DNA of 57,477 nucleotides from an uncultured Geobacteraceae bacterium (GTDB lineage: Bacteria > Desulfobacterota > Desulfuromonadia > Geobacterales > Pseudopelobacteraceae). Below are positions 1 to 8,998 of this stretch, piece after piece; within the stretch, counting starts at the first letter, position 1; every line of letters begins with the position of its first letter. Below the pieces are notes generated by a model. The model was not told the origin of the DNA. It ran no database searches and saw only the letters and a list, made by a program, of their open reading frames with translations. Location of the stretch: assembly GCA_903862245.1 (NCBI GenBank), contig CAIOXL010000173.1, positions 1 through 57,477 of the forward strand. Reading direction: 5' to 3'. Position numbers and translations under genes: made by a program.

Positions 1-2
1 CC

Positions 3-71
3 TTTTCCAGCAATGGTTTCTTGGTCGAAACCCATACTGCCGGATTTGAAGACGGGATGCCCTATTATTAA
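3..71 (+). CDS. possible 3' end of an upstream gene (partial)
   Basis: The third plus-strand frame is open from the left edge to a TAA at 69-71 and reads as 22 residues ending in GFEDGMPYY. The composition looks protein-like, but the fragment is too short to assign to a family. No start is visible, so if real it is the C-terminus of a gene lying outside the window, convergent with the alpha/beta hydrolase that ends at 142. The other two plus frames close sooner or look random. Confidence 0.3.
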   Translation, partial: FSSNGFLVETHTAGFEDGMPYY

Positions 72-141
72 CAACAACGTAGCAACTCAGGCCTCCGCAC
101 CCTGAAATCTACCCACAAATTTTTCAAGAGAACCTATTTTT

Positions 142-1266
142 TTAGACATGTTCTGCTCCTTGATCGTTACGTGAATACAAGCCTGCCGCACGGGGCACAG
201 CGTTACCAGAAAGGGTACGCGCTTTCACCTTTTCAACCACGTGGCGGATCGCCTCCACTACCTGCAGTGCATATTTCTGCCGGGTGACAAGTGTCACGTG
301 GTCGGCGCCCTTGACGGCAAAGTGAATGCTGTCGGATGACAAATTGGCGAGTTCACTTTGCAATTCAGGATGACCGGGTAAAACGCCCTTGGCCGCAGTC
401 ACTACCGCCAGAGGTGTACCCGCCAGACCTCTTGTACTGCGAACCTCAGCACAGATGGTTTCCCACGCAAGCGACTCATCACGCGTTGTCTTGAGGTGTT
501 GGTGCGTGGCAAGGAAAGACATCGCCTCCGCTACCTGCCGTGCAGGCAGTCCTTCCGACCAGACGTTAAAGATCCCGGCAAGACGGATGTATCCAAGTCG
601 TGTCAGCATGGGTACGGCTTCGAGAAAACGGAATCCGCTGCGCATATGGGTGGAAATAGCTGCACTGCGCAGATGCTGATCCGGGTGAACGGCATCCAGC
701 AACACCATCCCGGCCACCTCATTCGGGTAAAGATCGGCGAAGACCCGAATTAAGAGGCCTCCCATGGAGTGACCGACAAGCACGTAAGGAGGGGCGACAG
801 AGGACTGCAGCAGGATACTGCGCAGCCGCCTTGCTGCCAGAACGGCAGACTTTTGAGCGCTGTCCGGCCCGCTCCATCCGAGTCCACCTCGATCATATGA
901 AACGACACGACAGAATTTGGCCACTTCTGGTTGAATCCATCCCCACGCGGAAGACATCCCTCCGAGGCCGGCTTCCAGAACTACTGAAGGGCCGAAACAG
1001 CCTGTCGTATGCACATGCAGCCGGCAACCATCGGCCTCAAGGAACCGTCCGGGAGGTTGGAGACTGTACCGATCACGTGCAGTTGCCACTGCCTGATACA
1101 TCGCACCGAACCCGGTAAGGCAGGGGATAATAGCGGCAAGGCTCCGATATTTCCAACGTTCTCCCGGAGAAAATTGATGTTTTTTCCGGTATTCGTAGGG
1201 GGCCCCCGAGACGTCCACCACCGTTAAAAGGCCGGGTACTATCTCCCCGGAATTGTCGACAGCCAT
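142..1266 (-). CDS. alpha/beta hydrolase
   Basis: A 374-residue protein with the alpha/beta-hydrolase fold. The nucleophile elbow GHSMGG is at about 165-170 (Ser167), an oxyanion-type LEAGLGG lies near 97-103, a candidate acid Asp in LLDAVHPD is near 190, and a late His is in GADHVTLV. These form a plausible Ser-Asp-His triad. Substrate is unknown; small esters or lipids are typical of the family. There is a hydrophobic stretch around residues 43-60, so a membrane-anchored N-terminus is possible. It is the last gene of the nine-gene minus-strand run and starts 3 nt after the M28 peptidase stop, so it is almost certainly cotranscribed with it. Confidence 0.85.
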   Translation of the reverse strand: MAVDNSGEIVPGLLTVVDVSGAPYEYRKKHQFSPGERWKYRSLAAIIPCLTGFGAMYQAVATARDRYSLQPPGRFLEADGCRLHVHTTGCFGPSVVLEAGLGGMSSAWGWIQPEVAKFCRVVSYDRGGLGWSGPDSAQKSAVLAARRLRSILLQSSVAPPYVLVGHSMGGLLIRVFADLYPNEVAGMVLLDAVHPDQHLRSAAISTHMRSGFRFLEAVPMLTRLGYIRLAGIFNVWSEGLPARQVAEAMSFLATHQHLKTTRDESLAWETICAEVRSTRGLAGTPLAVVTAAKGVLPGHPELQSELANLSSDSIHFAVKGADHVTLVTRQKYALQVVEAIRHVVEKVKARTLSGNAVPRAAGLYSRNDQGAEHV

Positions 1267-1269
1267 GCG

Positions 1270-2178
1270 TTACTCCGTGACCCGTGCTATCTCAGCGACC
1301 GCCCCGCAGGTGGCGCGACATACCTTTGCTGCAAATTCAAGGTTTAGCGTGGTCAGGGTGTCAGTCGGCAGATGGAAGTTAGGATTGCGAAAGTTTGTCG
1401 TGTCGGTCACCATGATTGCCTTGAAACCTTCGTCCCAAAAAGATGCATGATCGGACCGCCGACTGTCCGGGAGCAGTTCACCGTTACCGGGTACTTCCAA
1501 TACAACATGTGGAAGATCGCCCCGATATTTTTCTGCTGCCCGTGTGAAAAGTTTCAACAGTTCCCTTGACCGTTCGTTACCAACAACAGCTATAAAGTCA
1601 CCAGCCTCGGGGATCGAGATTGGAACACCCGGCGGAATTGACTGAATGGCAGTATCTCCGGCATAGGCTACCGATTCGAGTACCAGTACGCCTTCGATGT
1701 CCCAGCCGTTTTCGCGGGCGTGGCATGCCAATGCCCGGCTTCCTCGCGTACCTGAGCAGGGATTGTCGTCATGTTCATTCTCTTCAAGACATACGCCGAT
1801 GAAATGGACGGTCCGCTCAAACCGGAATTTTGCCAGCACCCGGGCTAACTCCAGCAGTACCGCCACCCCGCTGGCGTTGTCATCGGCGCCAGGAGACCCG
1901 GCGACAGTATCGTAATGGGCAAGAACCAATACCCTCTCATGCGGACAATGGGACCCGCTCCGGGTGGCTAGTATGTTTCGAAAGATGCGGCCATTATCAG
2001 GGAAATAATGATCCGTGACTTCATAGCCAAGTGAACTGAGCGACTCCGTTATATGAAGTGCTGCTTGCTCAAGTGCTTCAGGAGCCATCTCCGGATGCCG
2101 CACCCCTTCAAGCGCCTTGATGTGTCCGCGGATATTGTCAATTGAAACCGTTTCCACGATTAATTCAATTGGAACCAT
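1270..2178 (-). CDS. M28-family zinc peptidase
   Basis: A 302-residue protein with the M28 core: AHYDTVAGSPGADDNASG at about residues 86-105 supplies the first His and the bridging Asp, CLEENEHDD near 150 supplies the catalytic Glu pair, and later Asp/His residues lie in SDHASFWDEG. M28 enzymes use two zinc ions and act as aminopeptidases or, in some members, glutaminyl cyclases. No convincing signal peptide is visible, so it may be cytoplasmic. It lies between the phospholipase C-like gene and the hydrolase with gaps of 35 and 3 nt, which places it in the lipid/envelope operon. Its actual substrate is not evident. Confidence 0.88.
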   Translation of the reverse strand: MVPIELIVETVSIDNIRGHIKALEGVRHPEMAPEALEQAALHITESLSSLGYEVTDHYFPDNGRIFRNILATRSGSHCPHERVLVLAHYDTVAGSPGADDNASGVAVLLELARVLAKFRFERTVHFIGVCLEENEHDDNPCSGTRGSRALACHARENGWDIEGVLVLESVAYAGDTAIQSIPPGVPISIPEAGDFIAVVGNERSRELLKLFTRAAEKYRGDLPHVVLEVPGNGELLPDSRRSDHASFWDEGFKAIMVTDTTNFRNPNFHLPTDTLTTLNLEFAAKVCRATCGAVAEIARVTE

Positions 2179-2213
2179 ACGTCCCGTCCCCTTTAACCGC
2201 TATCGGCTCTTAA

Positions 2214-3152
2214 CTAATCCCAAAATACAAGAGTGCCATGCTCGTCGCGGCCGGAGTCCAGATTCCAGTTACTGAACAATGGCACAGGATTCGAATCCCC
2301 GGAACAAATGGCCTGCTCCACCAAATTCCACACCGCCGCAACATTGTCAACGGCCTGGTCGAAGATATCGTCATAATCAAGGTGATACGGATTTTCTGTC
2401 GGCACTAATTGCTCGCTAATGTACTGCCGGCTGACTTTCTTGTATGCCGGATAGGTAAGGCCGATTTTTGCCGCAATAACATGGGCAAGGGGGAAGAGTT
2501 TCACCTCGCCGGCCTTGCAATCAACAGTTTTGGCAATAAATTCCCCATGCCATCTGGCACTGTCCGGAGGATGCGTAGCGAACAGCTCCGGGTGGACATC
2601 TTCAAGCATCCCTTCCCAGAGCGAGACGATGTCCCGATCCAGCCTGGTTCTGTCCTCAGAATCACCGCACCGTGCAACGGTCAGGGCAAAATCGTCCGAC
2701 TCCCCGATTTCCCCCAGATTCATCCTGCGGAATATATAACTGTCCTGGTTCATTTCACAGATGCGGTGATGACGCTGGTTTTCAGCATACACACCCACTT
2801 TGGCCTGTACTATGGGATGGATGGTAACATCGGCAGCAACATGCGCGCAGTATCCAAACAGCCATGCCAACTGTTTGTCACGTGCGATTCCTTTCCCCGC
2901 TCTGATGCGTATAATGCCACTTGAAATCATATCGCACGCCCGAGTGTAATGCATGGCGTCGGCCCAATTCGTGGCGGTGGCGTTTTCCCGTACAAGGTTG
3001 GGATAATCCGGGCTGACAGCACCCAACGCACAGTAAGGAAAGTATTCCCTCAGGACACGGCCAGATTCTGACGAGGGAGAAAATATTCTCTCTAGTCTGT
3101 CGTGTTGCATCAGTTCGTGTAGCAGTGTGATGTGAGCATAGGGGCCCGCCAT
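2214..3152 (-). CDS. zinc-dependent phospholipase C-like protein
   Basis: Residues MAGPYAHITLLHEL at the N-terminus and FGYCAHVAADVTIHPIVQ about a third of the way in are typical of the Zn-dependent phospholipase C family (pfam Zn_dep_PLPC), whose His/Asp residues bind zinc. The start at 3152 is preferred over 3176 because GGGAGG lies 4 nt upstream of it. The product is 312 residues with no signal peptide. In this family some members cleave phospholipids while many are uncharacterised, so phospholipase activity is inferred. Its place beside phosphatidylserine decarboxylase and an Lgt paralogue supports a lipid role. Confidence 0.75.
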   Translation of the reverse strand: MAGPYAHITLLHELMQHDRLERIFSPSSESGRVLREYFPYCALGAVSPDYPNLVRENATATNWADAMHYTRACDMISSGIIRIRAGKGIARDKQLAWLFGYCAHVAADVTIHPIVQAKVGVYAENQRHHRICEMNQDSYIFRRMNLGEIGESDDFALTVARCGDSEDRTRLDRDIVSLWEGMLEDVHPELFATHPPDSARWHGEFIAKTVDCKAGEVKLFPLAHVIAAKIGLTYPAYKKVSRQYISEQLVPTENPYHLDYDDIFDQAVDNVAAVWNLVEQAICSGDSNPVPLFSNWNLDSGRDEHGTLVFWD

Positions 3153-3184
3153 GTAACCTCCCTGAATTTTGTCCATTGTACGTA

Positions 3185-3709
3185 CTATATTTCATAACCC
3201 TTATCTTCTGGGCTGTTTTTCCCCGCAGCTATCATCAGTATGCCGTAGGCGATCAGGAGTATCGGAATGGCAGTTACCAGCCAAGCGGCAAGCGATTTGA
3301 CCGTTATCCAGCCAAGTATATTCAATGAGGTCAGGCCTGGACCGTGAAGCAATGCCGACAGCATCTGCTTCGGAATCGTCGGCCCCCAGGGGAACAGCCA
3401 CTCGCCAAGTTTAAAAAATGGAATCAGCAATACCAGTTGAACCGGATAGAGGAGATAGTTCACCGTCTGCAGTGCAACCTGGTTGAGGCCGAAAAGGTAC
3501 GCCAGCATGATGCCGATGAACGATGTACCCCACAGAAGCGGCATCGTTCCCAGAGCGATCCCGAGGCAAAGTGTCAGTACCAGTTTTTCGGGTGTCATCC
3601 CGCAGGTCATGACGGAGCGTAATCGTTGTGCTACAGGGTGGGCATTTCGCTGCCACACATTCTTCAACGTTCGTACGGCGGACAAACTAAATCCGGTCCT
3701 GATGCACAT
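3185..3709 (-). CDS. DUF2062 membrane protein
   Basis: A 174-residue protein with the DUF2062 pattern: a hydrophobic LVLTLCLGIALGTMPLLWG segment, then LNQVALQTVNYLLYPVQLVLL, and a C-terminal helix AWLVTAIPILLIAYGILMIA. Three or four membrane helices are likely. The function of DUF2062 is unknown, though in many bacteria it neighbours glycosyltransferase or lipid genes. The start used here overlaps the end of the Lgt paralogue by 23 nt; a later start at an internal Met is possible. It is followed 32 nt downstream by the phospholipase C-like start. Confidence 0.75.
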   Translation of the reverse strand: MCIRTGFSLSAVRTLKNVWQRNAHPVAQRLRSVMTCGMTPEKLVLTLCLGIALGTMPLLWGTSFIGIMLAYLFGLNQVALQTVNYLLYPVQLVLLIPFFKLGEWLFPWGPTIPKQMLSALLHGPGLTSLNILGWITVKSLAAWLVTAIPILLIAYGILMIAAGKNSPEDKGYEI

Positions 3710-4739
3710 GGAAACGGAGCGTGGCGCCAGTTACCGTACTGCGTCCCGTGTAGTAGAATAATACCAGCCAGATGATCTGTAGAAAGAGAATCAGCGCCGG
3801 ATTCCAGAGGCTTTTCAGGCCGACTGAAAGATCAGGCAGACCGGTCGGCTCATGGGCGAGGAAGAAAGCTGCCGCAATGGCATAAACAACGCCGACCATT
3901 CCCATGATCTGATACGCAGAAATGGAACCTGTGCCCCGGTAGTCGGCACGGAGGGTCTCGGAAAACGAACGCCACCCCTGGGTAGCGATGGTGGCGAGCA
4001 GAAATGCTCCCGTAAGATGCGATGACAGATACATTCCGGCCGCAATCAGGCCGCTGATGGTGTAGAAAACAGCGGTTACCGCTTGGATGGGAATCACCTC
4101 GGTCGCCTCCAACCCCCCGGCATACGCAATTTTTTTGGTACTGCCGAAGAACACGAAGCTGCGTCCCCTGAACAGTCGTTTCAGTAGAACCGAGCTGGTC
4201 GCAAGCGGTTTCCCGTAGCAGCAGCCAAAGCTGATGCAGGCCATCCTCCCCAATCCTTCACCAAAGGCGTAGGCAATGGCGATGGCTGCATACGCCGACA
4301 TGATCGGAATATGAAAAGCCAGCAGCTCGCCAGCGGTGCGGTTGATGGCCGTTATTACGAACGGGGTGATCAGGATGCCGACGAAAACAGCTCCGCCAAC
4401 CGTAAACGTGTGGGCCTTCTTCTCTACAATCCGGGCCACTAACCGCGATGCCGGCACGCAACAGCAGAGCATGGCCGCCGCCAGGATGGCCGTGCCAATA
4501 GGCGGGACACCAGCCGCTCCCATCAGCACCAGCAACACTGCCACTGCAACCAGATAGGCGTTGGCGGTAAGCAGACCATACCAGGTGAAGTTAATGCCAC
4601 TCCATTCCCTTTCCCCAGTGATGACTGACGGAACTGAAGCAAATATTTGCCACTTCTCGCCCGGCAGCTTTTTAAATCCCCACCAGAAATAGGCGGTCAG
4701 AAGTATGAGTGCGGAAATAATTGTTACGGTTTCAATCAT
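3687..4739 (-). CDS. prolipoprotein diacylglyceryl transferase paralogue
   Basis: A 350-residue multi-pass membrane protein resembling Lgt. The signature GEGLGRMACISFGCCYGKP near residues 161-178 corresponds to the family's GRxGCFxxGCCYG loop, and a later E-x-x-R followed by G-SISAYQ matches the C-terminal Lgt region. Lgt transfers diacylglycerol from phosphatidylglycerol to prelipoproteins. The canonical HPTQLYE loop is degenerate here (EVIPIQAVTAVFY), so this may be a specialised paralogue acting on another acceptor rather than the housekeeping enzyme. Its start and the stop of the decarboxylase share one base at 4739, indicating translational coupling. Confidence 0.75.
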   Translation of the reverse strand: MIETVTIISALILLTAYFWWGFKKLPGEKWQIFASVPSVITGEREWSGINFTWYGLLTANAYLVAVAVLLVLMGAAGVPPIGTAILAAAMLCCCVPASRLVARIVEKKAHTFTVGGAVFVGILITPFVITAINRTAGELLAFHIPIMSAYAAIAIAYAFGEGLGRMACISFGCCYGKPLATSSVLLKRLFRGRSFVFFGSTKKIAYAGGLEATEVIPIQAVTAVFYTISGLIAAGMYLSSHLTGAFLLATIATQGWRSFSETLRADYRGTGSISAYQIMGMVGVVYAIAAAFFLAHEPTGLPDLSVGLKSLWNPALILFLQIIWLVLFYYTGRSTVTGATLRFHVHQDRI

Positions 4740-5749
4740 TAGTTCCTCCCCGATACCGACGATTTACGTGCTGTGCCGAGCAGCGACCTCACCCGGATAT
4801 CCGTCTCAATAAGCGGCTTTTGAAACCCCTGGGTGAATCGGCTCGACACATTCGGTTTGTCCATGTTGTCCAGAATGTCCCCGGCAAAATCGATACGTCC
4901 CTCCTGAAAAACCAGTATGTCGGTGCTGCTCCCCGGGCGGTACAGGCTCTTGGGCTGTCCCTTCTGCAGGAACATCCCCTTTGTTATCGGCTGCGGTGAA
5001 TTATATGCCTCCGAGCTGTATGCCTGAACGATGTCGCCGATCATCAAGGCTACTACTTCGATCATTGCCACCAGTCCGACTCCGGTGCCATTTGGCACAT
5101 CCGTATCAATTATAGTAACGACCCGCTTGTTTTTTGAATACGGTGTCGCAACGGCAACAACCGCAGTCGGGTTACAGGAATGATAAACTCCGTCGATGGC
5201 GTAGGAGTCAACCACCTGACCGGACACCGGGGTGTGGTTGTAGTGGTACTTGTCGGGTGTCAGGCGAAATACCGCAAAATCTCCGCCGCAAAAGGCTCGG
5301 TGCCATACAGTGTTGCCAACACCGAACAGCTCTTCAAAAGAGAAAAACTTCTCTTTCAGGAAGAGCAGCGATGTCTCGTGGAAAGAGCCTACCAGCACCC
5401 GCGCATCGGCAGGGGATACGACCGCATCGGTATCAGCCGGCATGGGGCGGCATTCCCAGTAGCGGATTCTCCGCTCGAATACCTTTCGAAGCGTATCCAG
5501 TTGTGACAAGGGATCAAGGCACTCAGAAAGGTTGATGCTGCAGTTCTCCAGAAAGGTGCGATCAGATAGAACGGGTCGGTCATAATTGACCAGGCTCAGA
5601 ACATGGGACGACCAACTGCTGGTTAAAATCCTGAAGAGCTTCGTACTGCTTTCGCGCACGTCATGGTAGAGTAACCGAACCATGCGGTCTCCGATCAATT
5701 GCTCGGTGACAACTCTGCCGCTATACCGCTCGATATACTGATGCATCAT
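4739..5749 (-). CDS. psd: phosphatidylserine decarboxylase family protein
   Basis: Converts phosphatidylserine to phosphatidylethanolamine through a pyruvoyl group made by self-cleavage. Visible motifs in order are SPADARV (family SPADG, catalytic Asp), FRLTPDKYHYNHTPVSG (catalytic His region) and, near the C-terminus, YRPGSSTD, where cleavage would fall between Gly and Ser. The usual LGST is GSS here. The N-terminal 100 residues are longer than in short Psd enzymes. The start at 5749 is chosen because AAGGAG lies 8 nt upstream; it overlaps the preceding gene by 29 nt. Position in an operon with an Lgt paralogue and a phospholipase-like gene suggests a lipid-remodelling role. Confidence 0.85.
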   Translation of the reverse strand: MMHQYIERYSGRVVTEQLIGDRMVRLLYHDVRESSTKLFRILTSSWSSHVLSLVNYDRPVLSDRTFLENCSINLSECLDPLSQLDTLRKVFERRIRYWECRPMPADTDAVVSPADARVLVGSFHETSLLFLKEKFFSFEELFGVGNTVWHRAFCGGDFAVFRLTPDKYHYNHTPVSGQVVDSYAIDGVYHSCNPTAVVAVATPYSKNKRVVTIIDTDVPNGTGVGLVAMIEVVALMIGDIVQAYSSEAYNSPQPITKGMFLQKGQPKSLYRPGSSTDILVFQEGRIDFAGDILDNMDKPNVSSRFTQGFQKPLIETDIRVRSLLGTARKSSVSGRN

Positions 5750-8192
5750 CCCGGTCACTCCTTTGTCTGTCAATTGAATGCGCAGCCGCCGCCTCGTCGT
5801 GATACACCTTGAGCAGAATCAGGTTCATCAGGCGCTTCAGGGTGGGGATATCGGCCCGTTCATGCAGGATATCCTCTTTTGCGAGCTCGACAAACCGGCA
5901 CGCCTCCTGCCCCTGTAGAACCAACTGCAGGGCTTTCCGCAGTTTCTCATCAAGCGTTACGGGTTCACGGTCAAGAATGCTGCTCTCCTCGGCCAGAAAT
6001 CCGAGCGCCTCTTCAGTATGGCGGCGGCGCAGGGTGCCGCGATAGTAGCTCTCGGCACCAAGATTGAACTCGCTGGCATTGACGCGTAACGGCGATTTTG
6101 CGTTCACTTCAGAGAGTATACCGGAGGTGATTCGACCTGCCGCTGAATGGCATCCGGGCTCGTCAAGTCTCAGCTCCAGATCGCTCAGCATATCGTGCAG
6201 GCCCATCAGTTCGACCAGATCAGCCGCATCCTCCCGGATTACCCGCAGCAACGCCCGGCGGTATTCATGGATCTGAACGCGAAGATAGCCGGGATACCGA
6301 CGGCTGGGGCGAATGCCATCAGTTTTTTTGAGGATTTTCTCCAGAAAAGCGTTTTTACTGTTCCTGCTGACAAAAAAAGTGGGAATGCCGATGGCCGCGC
6401 CGAAAAAAATCTGCCGCCGTTCGCTTTCCACCGACGGATTGTCCGGAATGTGGACGTGAGTTGTGCCGAGTGCCATGTATTTATAGGCAAGCGAAGTTAT
6501 GAGGGTCTGCAGGTCGGCAGCCCGCCCCATGTCATCCCCAAAATTCTCAAAGATGCTGTAGTATCTTCCTTCAAAACCCGAAAAGCCCATTTTGGCAAAT
6601 TCACGCTGTTTGTAGAGCAGATATACCGACATCTGCTGATCGAATACGCCCATGTCGGCAAGATCGCTGCGGAGGCGGTCGCTGTTGCCGCTTTGGCCAT
6701 TCAGCCCAGGACTGTGCTCAGTGGAGAGCAGGCAGACCAAATAATCAAGCAGGCGGTAGTCGGGGACAAAATCCCCTTTCAGCCTGAACACAGAACTCAG
6801 CACCTTGTCCAGAGCCTGCGGCCCGAAAGGGGTCAACGGCTGGCCGAAAATGGAAAGATCGGCCTTCTTTTTCCACCGGCGCCAGATCATTCTCAGATGG
6901 GTAAAGTCCAGTTCATGGGGCAGAAAGCCAAGCGCCTTTTCTGGATGGAAATCGCTGAAAGCCAGCCGATAGGGAGCCGCAGTATAGGTACCAACGAAGA
7001 GCGGCAGGAAATGTTCACTGATCTTGATGGCCAGATCTCCGTAAAGCTTTTCGTGGACTGCGTTAAAACCGGAGTTACCGTCAGCCATGGCTCGTGTCAG
7101 TCTCCGGCTGCCTATACTGATATGGGTACCGTTATTAGCCAGGCTGACATTTGAGAGGTTGGGAAGTACCACCAGGTTTGTCTGGATTATGCCGGCGTCG
7201 CGCAGTTTGGCGACCGCATTCAGTTGACTGCGGGACAATACCTGATGGCAGAGTTGCATGTAGCGGAACTTGTCCTCCCCCTTATCCCATCCGGAAAGAC
7301 AGGGGCTCATGAACAGATCCCGGTAAAAACTGTCCGAGACATGATCGTTCAGTTCTTTCTGCCGAACCGGAGGGTGTGGGGCGAAATAGACCATGGCCTG
7401 CTGGCCGCGTTCATCGAGGCCGAAGGCCTGATTGGCGTACATCACCAATAATTGCGTCATGAGAAAGCGTATGGCGGTTTCTTTGGCGATGCCTCTACCC
7501 ATGCCGTTATCCGGTGTAAGGGAGACGACATTGAACGAAAACGTTTCCGGCGAGGTATTGTCGTTCAGGTAATGTTCCATCAGACGGATGCCGGTATGAC
7601 GAATAATGTCCGGCAGTATGTGTTGAGAGCCAATAAGGTCGGCCAGAGCGAGTTTAATCAGGTAACTGATCGGAAGGCGCAGCATATCTTCGCCCGAAGT
7701 ATCACGAAACATGAAGCGGGCTGAATCGGAGCGCGTACCTGCTCCCGGGTTCTGCTTGTCCGCCAGAAGATCTCTTTCCAATACATCCAGAGCGAACCGG
7801 GAAAGGTTTCGGCGGGGGAAGCGCACCCAGCTGTTTTCCCAGACACGTGAAGGGTTATCCGCCAGAAACCTTCCAAGATCAGCCACGGCCTTGCGTGGTG
7901 TTTCTCCTGCCGCAGCCCGTTTCATCATGTTGGCAAAGAAATTGGACTGTTCTATTAACAACGGCAGGTCAACATCTTCCCTTGCACCGCTTACAACTGC
8001 CTGGAGCTCACTTTCCGAGCCGGCGGTCACATCATTGACCGAAAATGGCAGCGTAGCCGCCAGTTCTTCCCGGGAAGCAAATGAAACGCCCATCTGTGAG
8101 AAAACCGTTCGAATATTGAGCGGCGCGGACTCTTCTTTTGCTTTGTGTTCTCCAGCCATGCTGTAGTACATACCGTTAGGGGGATTGTTCAT
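5721..8192 (-). CDS. large conserved-looking protein of unknown function
   Basis: I do not recognise this roughly 820-residue protein. It looks soluble (no signal peptide or clear membrane helix) and rich in long helical stretches. Distinctive segments are LTPDNGMGRGIAKETA, YFAPHPPVRQKELND, VVLPNLSNVSLANNG and FENFGDDMGRAADLQT. The start is uncertain: ATGs at 8192, 8171 and 8159 are in frame and none has a strong ribosome site. The frame stays open further upstream to 8357, into the preceding gene. It overlaps phosphatidylserine decarboxylase by 29 nt at its 3' end, so a job in the same lipid pathway is likely. A Pho-box-like array lies just upstream (8202-8246). No catalytic motif could be assigned. 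Confidence 0.8.
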   Translation of the reverse strand: MNNPPNGMYYSMAGEHKAKEESAPLNIRTVFSQMGVSFASREELAATLPFSVNDVTAGSESELQAVVSGAREDVDLPLLIEQSNFFANMMKRAAAGETPRKAVADLGRFLADNPSRVWENSWVRFPRRNLSRFALDVLERDLLADKQNPGAGTRSDSARFMFRDTSGEDMLRLPISYLIKLALADLIGSQHILPDIIRHTGIRLMEHYLNDNTSPETFSFNVVSLTPDNGMGRGIAKETAIRFLMTQLLVMYANQAFGLDERGQQAMVYFAPHPPVRQKELNDHVSDSFYRDLFMSPCLSGWDKGEDKFRYMQLCHQVLSRSQLNAVAKLRDAGIIQTNLVVLPNLSNVSLANNGTHISIGSRRLTRAMADGNSGFNAVHEKLYGDLAIKISEHFLPLFVGTYTAAPYRLAFSDFHPEKALGFLPHELDFTHLRMIWRRWKKKADLSIFGQPLTPFGPQALDKVLSSVFRLKGDFVPDYRLLDYLVCLLSTEHSPGLNGQSGNSDRLRSDLADMGVFDQQMSVYLLYKQREFAKMGFSGFEGRYYSIFENFGDDMGRAADLQTLITSLAYKYMALGTTHVHIPDNPSVESERRQIFFGAAIGIPTFFVSRNSKNAFLEKILKKTDGIRPSRRYPGYLRVQIHEYRRALLRVIREDAADLVELMGLHDMLSDLELRLDEPGCHSAAGRITSGILSEVNAKSPLRVNASEFNLGAESYYRGTLRRRHTEEALGFLAEESSILDREPVTLDEKLRKALQLVLQGQEACRFVELAKEDILHERADIPTLKRLMNLILLKVYHDEAAAAHSIDRQRSDRDDASVYRAV

Positions 8193-8201
8193 ATGGCGCA
8201 T

Positions 8202-8246
8202 ATCATATAGTAAAATTGTGACGGTTACGTTCGTGCCATGTAAAGA
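8202..8246 (-). promoter_or_regulatory. weaker candidate Pho-box promoter for the large unknown gene
   Basis: Reading the minus strand, TCTTTAC (8246-8240), CACGAAC (8235-8229) and CCGTCAC (8224-8218) recur every 11 nt, and TATGAT (8207-8202) follows the last by exactly 10 nt. The middle copy is poor. The spacing matches four better arrays in this window. It sits in the short gap after the secreted protein gene, so it would be an internal promoter of the operon. Confidence 0.35.
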
Positions 8247-8251
8247 TTGTG

Positions 8252-8998
8252 TTACATTTCCCTGCTCACCGTTTTCGCCTGAACTGAATAGGAATTTTTC
8301 TCTCCCCTGCTGTCTTGGCGAAACATGATTATCGCCGAACCATCCCACGCTATCCAACGTCTGGCTTTTTTGTTCTGGTCTGAAAAATCAATAATACGGC
8401 ACGGATATTCCTTGCCTCCGATGGCATAAACCGTGTTTTGCACGAGATGATAGTCCCGCTTGACTACAGCCATTTTTTCAACATCGAGAATTCTCAAGGT
8501 AATTTGTGTTTTATCTAAAAAATCCAGGCGCGCTTCGGGGCACTCCATGGTGGTATAGTCATAGCTGTTGCGTGGAACGAGGATGGAGTGTGCAGTCCCC
8601 TGTTCACGCACGTCAAACCGGAATGATAAATTATCAAGTCGACCCTCGACATCAATCCGGTCACCGTTTTCCCGGCCTTTACGGGAGTAACTGGTCAGGA
8701 CCCCTTTTTGAAGCATCCCCTTCTCCATTGAATCAAGGGAATACCCCATCCACAAAAATGATGCCTTGACCGCAGTTCTGGTTTCAAAATGAACTTTCGC
8801 TTCACCGCCTTCTTCATTGACGCGCTGCGTAGTGGTGACGTCGCCAATCGTAAACCCCTTGGTGGTCACCGTGTAGTACGTCACAGTTTTTAGCGAATTG
8901 CCTGCCGATTGCGCGAAAAACGGGATAAAGAATAATGCCAGGAAAAAAGACCACGTTAGGACAGTACGTAATAGCGTCACAGATCTTCCGTTGTGCAT
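8252..8998 (-). CDS. secreted DUF3108/DUF6134-like protein
   Basis: A 248-residue protein starting MHNGRSVTLLRTVLTWSFF with a typical signal peptide and likely cleavage after FAQSA. The mature part is beta-rich, with repeated patterns such as VTYYTVTTKGFTIGDVTT and KVHFETRTAVKASFLW and a late CRIIDFSDQNKKARRWIAWDG. This resembles DUF3108/DUF6134-type periplasmic proteins that measure a lipid-like or polymer substrate, but no activity is known. The start overlaps the end of the psiE-like gene by 22 nt, so it is the second gene of the operon. A longer in-frame start exists at 9079 but would hide the signal peptide. Confidence 0.7.
   Translation of the reverse strand: MHNGRSVTLLRTVLTWSFFLALFFIPFFAQSAGNSLKTVTYYTVTTKGFTIGDVTTTQRVNEEGGEAKVHFETRTAVKASFLWMGYSLDSMEKGMLQKGVLTSYSRKGRENGDRIDVEGRLDNLSFRFDVREQGTAHSILVPRNSYDYTTMECPEARLDFLDKTQITLRILDVEKMAVVKRDYHLVQNTVYAIGGKEYPCRIIDFSDQNKKARRWIAWDGSAIIMFRQDSRGEKNSYSVQAKTVSREM

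Noticed and set aside
6147-7154. 335-codon open frame opposite the large unknown protein
   Set aside because: The minus-strand reading fits the operon and overlaps with psd; the plus frame has no ribosome site and no known domain.
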